A stretch of 64,000 nucleotides of DNA from an uncultured Ruminiclostridium sp. GTDB taxonomy: Bacteria; Bacillota; Clostridia; Oscillospirales; Ruminococcaceae. The DNA lies in NCBI GenBank assembly GCA_934454635.1, contig CAKSFR010000009.1, positions 1 to 64,000 of the forward strand, read 5' to 3'. The notes below the pieces were generated by a model. It searched no databases, was not told where the DNA came from, and worked only from the letters and a program-made list of their open reading frames with translations. The first letter of the stretch is position 1. Every line of letters starts with the position of its first letter. Both the position numbers and the translations under genes were made by a program. Positions 8,770 through 15,298 of the stretch are shown here, in pieces.

Positions 8770-8798
8770 ATTATATCCGAAATCTGCCCATTTGTCAA
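8770..8798 (-). promoter_or_regulatory. Consensus SigA promoter of the small RNA
   Basis: TTGACA and TATAAT on the minus strand with a 17-base spacer. Both hexamers match the consensus exactly, which suggests strong constitutive transcription. Confidence 0.8.
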
Positions 8799-8930
8799 TA
8801 TATAATACAAAAGTTTTTCCAAATCCAAGAAAAATTATACAAAAAAGCAAAAACGCAGTGACAAAATTGTGTAAGTCTATAAAAAAGCCTCTGTAACCTT
8901 TCATTTTGCTGACGCTTTTTCACAGCAAAA

Positions 8931-8957
8931 GTAAAAGGCTCCCGAAAATCGGAAGCC
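8931..8957 (-). terminator. Terminator downstream of the DUF1292 gene
   Basis: GGCTTCCGA and TCGGGAGCC form a 9-bp stem with one mismatch, followed on the minus strand by TTTTAC. A second imperfect stem (TTTTGCTG/CAGCAAAA, about 8903-8930) follows in the same direction. Confidence 0.65.
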
Positions 8958-9146
8958 CTTTATTTAACCGCCACGCCGGACATGGAATATAAAACCCGCA
9001 CGAAGCAGGGTGGGTAAAATCGCTTGACAGGTTCACGCTCCCTTCTTCCGCAGTACGGGAGGTCTGCAATCCGCTGCCATAGAGAAATCCCTATTATAAT
9101 GTGTTGGATTATAGTAACCATGCGTATCGCACGCAGCAGTAAATTT
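8958..9146 (-). ncRNA. Structured RNA or long 3' region behind the DUF1292 gene
   Basis: About 190 bases between the DUF1292 stop and its terminator carry no protein frame but several stems on the minus strand: CTCCC/GGGAG around a GCGGAAGA loop, TTGCAG against CTGTCAA flanking it with one bulge, and an ACCC/GGGT hairpin around TTCG. TATAAT sequences at about 9091-9114 could start a separate transcript, though no good -35 box fits. It could be a small housekeeping RNA (6S-like in size and shape) or only a structured 3' untranslated region. I could not match SRP, 6S or RNase P consensus motifs. Confidence 0.35.
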
Positions 9147-9443
9147 TTATTCTTCTTCGCCGAACTTATCGCTGAACATTTCCATGAACGCGTCGCCGAT
9201 CTTAGAGTAAAGCTCTTCGTCGTCAACGGTCTTGAGCGTGCACTGCTCCTCATTCTCATCATCTATAACTTCGAGAATGATAAATTCGACCTCTTCGCCG
9301 TCAATGTCATCATCTTCAACGTAAGGCGTAAGCGCCGCGTATGACTTTCCGTCAAGTTCAATCGTATCAATAAGCTCGAACTCCTCACCGTCAAGGTCAA
9401 CGATAACGGGTTCGTATTCTTCTAAATCAAGTTCTTCGGACAT
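9147..9443 (-). CDS. DUF1292 family protein (YrzB-like)
   Basis: A 98-residue, very acidic protein starting MSEELDLEEYEPVIVDLDGE. It has the DUF1292 pattern: a beta-rich core with FELIDTIELDGKSYAALTPY and VEFIILEVIDDENEEQCTLKTVDDE. The family is widespread in Firmicutes (B. subtilis YrzB) and has no established function. The ribosome site AAAGGAAA lies just upstream. It is transcribed alone from the promoter at 9492-9520 and ends before a structured 3' region. No partner genes (ruvX, mltG) are beside it here. Confidence 0.85.
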   Translation of the reverse strand: MSEELDLEEYEPVIVDLDGEEFELIDTIELDGKSYAALTPYVEDDDIDGEEVEFIILEVIDDENEEQCTLKTVDDEELYSKIGDAFMEMFSDKFGEEE

Positions 9444-9491
9444 AACTGTTTCCTTTCATGCTTTGCAAATATAATGCGCGCCAACAGTTTT

Positions 9492-9520
9492 ATTATACAC
9501 CGCAGCGGCGGAAAAGTCAA
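9492..9520 (-). promoter_or_regulatory. Promoter of the DUF1292 gene
   Basis: On the minus strand TTGACT (9515-9520), 17 bases, TATAAT (9492-9497). The start site falls about 40 bases upstream of the ATG. Confidence 0.75.
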
Positions 9521-9617
9521 TACGGTTTAACGCCATTTTCGCCGATTTGCTTTGAATTTCCACAGACTGCACATAAGCGCAGCTCAAAAATCATGTAATT
9601 TGTCACAAATAAATCTG

Positions 9618-9646
9618 TTGACAAATGCATATTTTTGTGGTATTCT
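9618..9646 (+). promoter_or_regulatory. Strong promoter of the ~590-nt orphan transcript
   Basis: TTGACA (9618-9623), 17 bases, TATTCT (9641-9646), with an extended -10 TG one base before the hexamer. The predicted start is near 9652. Confidence 0.8.
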
Positions 9647-9651
9647 TATAT

Positions 9652-10244
9652 CAAGGAAAGAAACCGGAGGCTCTGAAGAGCAGATAAGGCAGATTTCCCG
9701 AGGCTTCAGAAAAGCGTAATTCTAAAAATCTTATCTTCTTTCTATACAGTAAGATTTCGGCAATTCTGAGATGCATCGCCCGTCCGTTACCGCGATGTAA
9801 ATTTAACCGGAAAGGAAGCGAGTCCAATGGAAACAGAAGAGATATGTGAACAGTCTTTATCGGGCGTTGGCTCGTCCGAAAGTGAAAGGTAACAAGAGGA
9901 ACATGACGCTCGGCGTATACGCACAGAGCAGATGTTCATAACAAGGCGTTTAGCTTTAATTCCTGTTTCGGAAGCACAAACGATAAAGGCACGCTGTATA
10001 GAACACGAAACGGTTATAGAACCGATTTCCGCTATATGCGTTAAAATAAAAAAATCAAAAATTTCTTAGGAGTGGTTTCCAATGCACTTCATCAAGGTTC
10101 AGACATTCTAAAGAAAGGTAAGAACTCCGATGTACGCATAATTACAGTTCAGGAACTACTACGAAAGGTAATTATTCCGATGCAGTAATCAAGTTTACAA
10201 CTGAATAGCTCACAACAGGCTGCGCAGATGTGCAGCCTGTTTTC
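9652..10244 (+). ncRNA. Candidate large structured RNA or multi-mini-ORF transcript (~590 nt)
   Basis: A promoter and a strong terminator bracket about 590 bases with no normal gene. Near the 5' end TCTGAAG (9672-9678) can pair with CTTCAGA (9704-9710), while AGATAAG (9682-9688), inside that interval, pairs with CTTATCT (9730-9736), giving a pseudoknot. The same CTTAT stretch can instead form an 8-bp stem AAATCTTA/TAAGATTT (9726-9757). More hairpins are CATCGC/GCGATG (9774-9797) and CGGTT/AACCG (10011-10024). A module of GAAAGG or similar, then TCC, then ATG recurs near 9811, 9885, 10066, 10114 and 10163. Each opens a minute frame of 21, 12, 9, 3 and 2 codons. It may be a large ncRNA of the ROOL/GOLLD/OLE kind or a leader-peptide-like array. 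No family is recognised. Confidence 0.55.
10214..10244 (+). terminator. Intrinsic terminator of the orphan transcript
   Basis: A 10-bp perfect stem AACAGGCTGC/GCAGCCTGTT with an 8-base loop is followed by TTTC. It also separates this unit from the convergent fruK gene. Confidence 0.85.
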
Positions 10245-10279
10245 ATATTCGGCGGCTGTTTATACAGTCGCTTTTTCGA

Positions 10280-11176
10280 TTATTTTAACAGCTTTTCAAC
10301 AAGCGCCCGCGAACCTATTCCCGTCGAAAAAGCCGTTGCGCTCCCCGCCGCCGCTCCGAGCGCGAGAGCCTGTGCATAATCACCCGTTTTAAGCCAGCCC
10401 GCAAGAAATCCCGCAAGCATTGAATCCCCCGCGCCGACCGAGTTTACGACCGTTCCTTTCGCCGCGCTTATTTTGTGCGTCTGCGCATTTTCATCGAGCA
10501 GTATTGCTCCGTCGCCCGCGCGGGAAACGAGAACATTCTGCGCGCCCTCGCTTCGCAGCTTCGCCGCAAGGCGTACAACGTCCTCGTCGGAGAGAGCCTT
10601 TTCACCGAAAAGCTCGCCAAGCTCGTGATGATTCGGCTTTATCAGGAAAGGACTGTACGGCAGAACGCTCCGCAGAAGGCTTCCCGACGCGTCAACGGCA
10701 AACCTTATCCCGCAGCCCGACAGCCGCGCCATTATACGGCTGTAAATGTCGGACGGCAGCGATTCGGGAACGCTCCCCGCGAGAACAAGTATATCCCCCT
10801 CGCAGAGCCTGTCAAGCTTTTCAAAAAGCTGACCGAGTGCCGCTTCGTCTATCTCAGGCCCTCTGCCGTTAAGCTCGGTTTCCTCATTTCCTTTTATTTT
10901 CACGTTGATTCGCGAAAATCCGCGCGCAAGGTGAACAAAATCCGTCTTTATTCCCATTCGACGAATGCCGTCCTCGATCGCCGCGCCTGTAAATCCCGCC
11001 GCGAATCCAAGCGCGACCGATTCAACGCCAAGCGTATTAAGCATTATCGAAACGTTTATGCCCTTTCCGCCGAAAAAAATCTCCTCGCCGACCGCGCGGT
11101 TCACCGTGCCCGCAGAAAATTTTTCCGTGCGGACAAAATAATCGACCGCCGGGTTGAATGTAACCGTATAAATCAT
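10280..11176 (-). CDS. fruK: 1-phosphofructokinase (PfkB family)
   Basis: A 298-residue PfkB-family sugar kinase. The N-terminus MIYTVTFNPAVDYFVRTEKF is typical of FruK/LacC enzymes. The GGKGINVSIML motif lies at residues ~36-46, and the C-terminal anion-hole/catalytic motif VNSVGAGDSMLAGFLAGWL near residue 243 has the catalytic Asp. It phosphorylates fructose-1-phosphate to fructose-1,6-bisphosphate; tagatose-6-phosphate kinase is the main alternative. No fructose PTS or FruR gene is beside it, unlike the usual fruRKA operon. Upstream, 31 bases away, is a TetR gene on the same strand. Confidence 0.85.
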   Translation of the reverse strand: MIYTVTFNPAVDYFVRTEKFSAGTVNRAVGEEIFFGGKGINVSIMLNTLGVESVALGFAAGFTGAAIEDGIRRMGIKTDFVHLARGFSRINVKIKGNEETELNGRGPEIDEAALGQLFEKLDRLCEGDILVLAGSVPESLPSDIYSRIMARLSGCGIRFAVDASGSLLRSVLPYSPFLIKPNHHELGELFGEKALSDEDVVRLAAKLRSEGAQNVLVSRAGDGAILLDENAQTHKISAAKGTVVNSVGAGDSMLAGFLAGWLKTGDYAQALALGAAAGSATAFSTGIGSRALVEKLLK

Positions 11177-11207
11177 GCTTTTACTCCTTTTCAGACAATA
11201 TAATTGC

Positions 11208-11795
11208 TTATTTTTCTTCGCCGAACCTGTCCAGATATCCTGTATACGGGCTGAGCAGCCTCGCGCAGCAATCAGCCATATACTCGTCGCTTTCTTTCAT
11301 TCCGTTGTTGAACCAATCGTACGCAATGGAAATCATAGCGCCCTCAAACGCCCGCGCGGCGTATTTTTCATAGGTCGTCGTCGGCTCGAAAAGTCCCTTG
11401 AACAGCCCTATTTTCTCAAAATCAACATACCGCTGAATATCGACCCTTATTACAAGGCCTATTATCTCGGCGTGCGAGCGGATTTCCGTGAAAAAGTCCA
11501 GATACAGCCTGCGGCGGTCGTTTTCATACCCTTTTCCGCTTAAAATCGCCAGAACTTCGTAGCCCACGGTTTTCGCCATATCCATAAGAATATCTTCCTT
11601 TGCGGAATAATTGCGGTAAAACGACGTCCGCGACACTCCGGCGCGCTGAACAAGCTCCGAAACCGTGATGCGCTCAAAATCCTTTTTTCCCATTAGATGA
11701 ATAAGCGCCGATTGCAGACATTCTCGGGTTATCCTGTTCGATTCCTCGTTTGAAAGCCGCAGAATTTCCCTGCTCTTTTCGTTTTTTCTCTCCAT
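11208..11795 (-). CDS. TetR/AcrR-family transcriptional regulator
   Basis: A 195-residue regulator. The helix-turn-helix is ITVSELVQRAGVSRTSFYRNY at residues ~43-63, followed by SAKEDILMDM. The all-alpha C-terminal ligand domain is about 130 residues. It is divergent from the fakB-fakA-plsY operon, and palindromic GTTACAA/TTGTAAC half-sites lie in the shared 165-bp gap, so control of that operon and of itself is likely. A fatty-acid or acyl-CoA ligand would fit but is inference. It may be co-transcribed with fruK, which lies 31 bases downstream. Confidence 0.85.
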   Translation of the reverse strand: MERKNEKSREILRLSNEESNRITRECLQSALIHLMGKKDFERITVSELVQRAGVSRTSFYRNYSAKEDILMDMAKTVGYEVLAILSGKGYENDRRRLYLDFFTEIRSHAEIIGLVIRVDIQRYVDFEKIGLFKGLFEPTTTYEKYAARAFEGAMISIAYDWFNNGMKESDEYMADCCARLLSPYTGYLDRFGEEK

Positions 11796-11812
11796 TTTCC
11801 GTTCCTTTTGAT

Positions 11813-11906
11813 GTTACAATTTTACGTTTTTTGTCAAGTCCGAGCTGTCGAATATTGACGAAAAAATAAATCCGTGTTACAATGTCGAAGGTGAAACAGT
11901 TGTAAC
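11813..11906 (+). promoter_or_regulatory. Divergent promoter region with TetR-type half-sites
   Basis: The fak operon promoter is TTGACG (11855-11860), 17 bases, TACAAT (11878-11883). GTTACAAT occurs at 11813-11820 and 11876-11883. Its inverse GTTGTAAC lies at 11899-11906. The second and third copies form an inverted repeat spanning the -10 box and the start site. The first copy lies 18 bases from the tetR start codon. The arrangement predicts joint repression of both directions by the TetR protein. Confidence 0.6.
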
Positions 11907-11960
11907 GCCTTTAATATATTATAGCATTACCGCACTGTTTTGTCAAATAATTTGAAAAGA

Positions 11961-12863
11961 GTGATTAAAATCAATAAAGTTAAAATTATCACGGACTCCT
12001 GCGCCGACCTCACGGGCGAGCTGCTCGAGCGATATGACATCGACTACGCGCAGATGAACACGATCCGCGACGGAAAGGAAACGAAAGCCTCTCTCCTCTG
12101 GGAATATTACACCCCGCAGGAGCTTTACGGCGCTATCAGAAACGGCGAACGCATACTTACGACGCAGGTTCCCGTAGAAGAATTTAACCGTATTTTCACC
12201 AAATACCTCGACGAGGGCTTCGACATTGTGTATATCGGCTGCTCGCTTAAACAGTCGGGTTCGGTAAACACGGGCGCGGTTGCCGCGAAAAATATTCTCG
12301 AAAAATATCCCGAGCGCGAGATATTCTGCATTGATTCAAAGAACGCAAGCCTTGGCGAGGGAATGCTAGCTATCCGCGCTTCGGAGCTTGCCGCGCAGGG
12401 AAAAAGCGCAGCGGAAATCGCCGACGAGATAACCTCTCAACTGAAAAACGTCCAGGAATTTGTTACGGTAAATACGCTCGAATACCTGCGCCGCGCCGGA
12501 CGTGTAAAGGGTTCGGCCGCATTTTTCGGAAACCTCATGGGAATAAAGCCTATTCTTATCGCGGACGTAAACGGCTATCAGACCCCTATCCGCAAGGTCA
12601 AGGGTCGCGCAAACTCACTGAGTGAAACCGTCCGAATGATAAAGGAGGTTATCCGCGAACCCGAAAATCAGACCGTTTATATAGCGCACGCGGACTGCTC
12701 AAAAGAAGAAATCGAGCAGTATGAAAAAACCGTGCGCGAACAGATTCCCTGCAAAGACGTTTACACCTGCTACATAGGACCGATCATCGGCGCTTCGGTA
12801 GGACCCGACGCGATAGGGATATGGTGCTTCGGCGAGCCTGTGACCTACGAATTTAAGGAGTAA
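11961..12863 (+). CDS. fakB: DegV-family fatty-acid-binding protein (FakB)
   Basis: A DegV/EDD-fold protein of ~300 residues that carries a fatty acid for phosphorylation by FakA. The diagnostic start KVKIITDSCADLTGELLERY and the lipid-head contact region RILTTQVPVEEFNRIFTKYL are present. The end EFKE sits four bases before fakA. No ATG exists near the expected start. GTG at 11961 is chosen, giving about seven residues before KVKIITDS; TTG at 11952 and ATT at 11964 are alternatives and the ribosome site is weak. Its place directly before fakA and plsY makes the fatty-acid kinase role much better supported than for an isolated DegV protein. Confidence 0.85.
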   Translation: MIKINKVKIITDSCADLTGELLERYDIDYAQMNTIRDGKETKASLLWEYYTPQELYGAIRNGERILTTQVPVEEFNRIFTKYLDEGFDIVYIGCSLKQSGSVNTGAVAAKNILEKYPEREIFCIDSKNASLGEGMLAIRASELAAQGKSAAEIADEITSQLKNVQEFVTVNTLEYLRRAGRVKGSAAFFGNLMGIKPILIADVNGYQTPIRKVKGRANSLSETVRMIKEVIREPENQTVYIAHADCSKEEIEQYEKTVREQIPCKDVYTCYIGPIIGASVGPDAIGIWCFGEPVTYEFKE

Positions 12864-12867
12864 CGAT

Positions 12868-14511
12868 ATGGCTGTTGAACAGATTGACGGACAGCTTTAC
12901 GCACGCATGATACAAAGCGGCGCTGCTCGGCTCAGGCTGAACGAGCGTGAAATAAACGGTCTGAACGTTTTCCCTATCCCCGACGGCGATACCGGAAGCA
13001 ATATGTGCCTCACCATCGACGGCGGGGTAAACGCACTTTCTTCCGAAAATGTATCGTCCGTATCGCACGCCGCTCAGCTTGCCGCAAAGGGTATGCTTAT
13101 GGGCGCGCGCGGAAATTCGGGAGTTATTTTGTCGCAGCTTTTTGCGGGAATGGGCAGAGAGCTTTCGGACTGTGAAACCGCCTCCGTGCATAAGCTTGCA
13201 AAGGCGTTCAGAAGCGGCGTTGCGCTCGCCTATGAAGCCGTAATAAACCCGACCGAGGGTACGATTCTCACCGTTGCGCGTGAAGCTGCCGACTACGCTT
13301 ACGCAAACGCTCTGAACGGCGGCAGCGTCGAGCGCTTTTTCGGAGATTACCTCTCTCAGGCGCGCAAAACGCTTGAAAAAACCCCCGATATGCTCCACGT
13401 CCTTAAAGAAGCGGGAGTTGTTGACAGCGGCGGCGCGGGGCTTATCCGAATAATCGAGGGAATGGAACAAGCTGTTACGGGAATTGAAATTCAGCCCGCA
13501 GAGCAGCATTCCTCCGCGCCTGCGTCAATCGACCCCGAATTATTCACCGAGGACAGCGAAATGCACTTAGGCTACTGCACGGAATGCCTGCTGCGCCTAC
13601 AGCGCTCAAAGGTTGACCCCGAAAGCTTCAGAGTCGAGCAGATTTCGGAATATCTTGAAACGCTCGGCAATTCTATCGTTGCGTTTAAAACAGGCTCGGC
13701 GGTCAAAATCCACGTGCACACCATGACTCCGGGAAGGGTGCTTGATTTCTGCCAGAAATTCGGTGAATTTCTCACTTTAAAAATTGAAAATATGGAGCTT
13801 CAGCACAACAATGTAATCGCTTCGGAAAAGCGTGAAGAAAAGCCGCGAAAAAAATTCGGTATCATCGCCGTGGCGAACGGAGAGGGCATAAAGCAGTCGT
13901 TCAGCGACCTCGGCGCGGATTTTATCGTTGACGGCGGGCAGTGCATGAACCCCTCGACCGAGGATTTTATCGGCGCTTTCGACCGCGTAAGCTCGGAAAA
14001 GATGATCGTTCTCCCAAATAACGGCAACGTTATCCTTGCGGCTCGTCAGGCGGCGCAGCTTTACAGCAAAGCGGAGGTTTACGTTCTCGAAAGCAGGAGC
14101 ATAGGAGAGGGCTATGCGGCGCTCACAATGCTTGATACCACTTCGGGAGATATCGATGTTATCATGAACGGCCTTGAATGCGCGATGCAGGGCGTTAAGA
14201 CCGTTATGGTGTCAAAATCCGTGCGCGATGCGGAGCTTGGCGGAATGTCGGTTAAATCGGGGGAATACATTGCAATTTCGGGAAAATCCATAATCGCGGC
14301 TGAAAACGAACGTGTGACCGCCGCAAAAGAAGCTGTAAAAAATATTATTTCGGCAGACGCAAGCATTCTGCTTATTTTCAGGGGCGCCGACGCGCCCGCT
14401 TCTGAAGCTGAAGAGCTTGCGGAATTTGCGCGGGAGAGCTTCCCCGCCGCCGAGATTTATGAAATTGACGGAAAACAGGAGATATACGACTTTATCCTGG
14501 TTTCGGAATAG
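12868..14511 (+). CDS. fakA: Fatty acid kinase catalytic subunit FakA (DAK2-domain, YloV-like)
   Basis: A 547-residue protein with an N-terminal DAK2 ATP-binding domain (residues ~10-200), a central linker domain, and a C-terminal DegV-like domain (~330-547). The kinase signature NGLNVFPIPDGDTGSNM at ~31-47 contains the metal-binding aspartates. GMLMGARGNSGVILSQL at ~75-91 is also typical. FakA phosphorylates a fatty acid presented by FakB to give acyl-phosphate. The gene follows fakB by four bases and precedes plsY by eight, so substrate presentation, activation and acyl transfer are encoded in order. Confidence 0.92.
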   Translation: MAVEQIDGQLYARMIQSGAARLRLNEREINGLNVFPIPDGDTGSNMCLTIDGGVNALSSENVSSVSHAAQLAAKGMLMGARGNSGVILSQLFAGMGRELSDCETASVHKLAKAFRSGVALAYEAVINPTEGTILTVAREAADYAYANALNGGSVERFFGDYLSQARKTLEKTPDMLHVLKEAGVVDSGGAGLIRIIEGMEQAVTGIEIQPAEQHSSAPASIDPELFTEDSEMHLGYCTECLLRLQRSKVDPESFRVEQISEYLETLGNSIVAFKTGSAVKIHVHTMTPGRVLDFCQKFGEFLTLKIENMELQHNNVIASEKREEKPRKKFGIIAVANGEGIKQSFSDLGADFIVDGGQCMNPSTEDFIGAFDRVSSEKMIVLPNNGNVILAARQAAQLYSKAEVYVLESRSIGEGYAALTMLDTTSGDIDVIMNGLECAMQGVKTVMVSKSVRDAELGGMSVKSGEYIAISGKSIIAAENERVTAAKEAVKNIISADASILLIFRGADAPASEAEELAEFARESFPAAEIYEIDGKQEIYDFILVSE

Positions 14512-14519
14512 GGAGAAAT

Positions 14520-15161
14520 ATGGACGAACAAGCTATCAAAATCACTCTGCTTTTCGCGGCGGCGGTCTGCTCATATCTTGCCGCGGGAGTGAATTACGCG
14601 GTGATTTTTTCAAAGGTGTTTTATCATCGGGATATACGCACGCTCGGGAGCGGCAATCCCGGCTTCACAAACTTCAAGCGCGTTTTCGGCGGAAAGCTGG
14701 CGTGGGTCGTGCTGCTGCTCGACCTGCTGAAAGCGGCGATCCCTGTAATAATTTTCAGTATGCTTTTTGAACATTTCATGCTGACGCGGCAGTTCGGCGC
14801 GGTTTACAGCGGATTTTTCGCAATGCTCGGTCATGCGTACCCGATATGGTACGGCTTTAAGGGCGGGAAATCGTTCATAGCGGGAGTTTCGACGGTTTGG
14901 GTAGTGGATTGGCGCATTGGACTTATCTCGCTGATCGTGTTCCTGACGATTCTTTTTGTTTCGCACTATATGTCGCTTGCTTCGGTCGCTTCAACGCTGC
15001 TTTATCCCATTCTGCTGCCGTTTTTCGGCTGCGGAATTTTAACCGCGGCAATCGCGGCGCTCTCCGCGTTGCTTGTCGCATGGCGGCATAAGGATAATAT
15101 AAAGCGGCTCATAAACGGAACGGAAAAGAAATTTTATCTGAGATCAAAGCCGCAAAGCTGA
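14520..15161 (+). CDS. plsY: Acyl-phosphate:glycerol-3-phosphate acyltransferase PlsY
   Basis: A 213-residue membrane protein with five to seven hydrophobic segments. Two of the three PlsY signature loops are clear: GSGNPGFTNFKRVFGGKLA near residue 43 (family GSGNxGATN) and GHAYPIWYGFKGGKSF near residue 103 (family GHxxPxFxxFKGGK). The enzyme moves the acyl group from acyl-phosphate to glycerol-3-phosphate, the first step of phospholipid synthesis. As the third gene after fakB and fakA it can directly use acyl-phosphate made from exogenous fatty acids. A terminator follows. Confidence 0.92.
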   Translation: MDEQAIKITLLFAAAVCSYLAAGVNYAVIFSKVFYHRDIRTLGSGNPGFTNFKRVFGGKLAWVVLLLDLLKAAIPVIIFSMLFEHFMLTRQFGAVYSGFFAMLGHAYPIWYGFKGGKSFIAGVSTVWVVDWRIGLISLIVFLTILFVSHYMSLASVASTLLYPILLPFFGCGILTAAIAALSALLVAWRHKDNIKRLINGTEKKFYLRSKPQS

Positions 15162-15190
15162 TTTAACGAACGCTAAAATATATAATCCAT

Positions 15191-15226
15191 GGGGACGTTC
15201 CGCGAGAGAGGGCGTCCCCGCTTTTT
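15191..15226 (+). terminator. Terminator of the fak-plsY operon
   Basis: GGGGACG and CGTCCCC form a 7-bp stem around a 15-base loop, followed by GCTTTTT. Confidence 0.8.
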
Positions 15227-15230
15227 GCTA

Positions 15231-15259
15231 TTGACAAACGCAGAACATTACGATATAAT
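15231..15259 (+). promoter_or_regulatory. Consensus promoter of the MATE fusion gene
   Basis: TTGACA (15231-15236) and TATAAT (15254-15259), both perfect matches, with a 17-base spacer. It begins only five bases after the upstream terminator. Confidence 0.85.
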
Positions 15260-15298
15260 ATGTAGCCATAAAAGGGAGCGGAACGGCGAGGTGTAAAT

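Noticed and set aside
9652..10244. Group II intron or tmRNA
   Set aside because: No domain V-like stem, no maturase, no tRNA-like ends and no CCA were found.
12853..13509. 218-codon minus-strand frame opposite fakA
   Set aside because: Shadow of fakA without start signals or domains.
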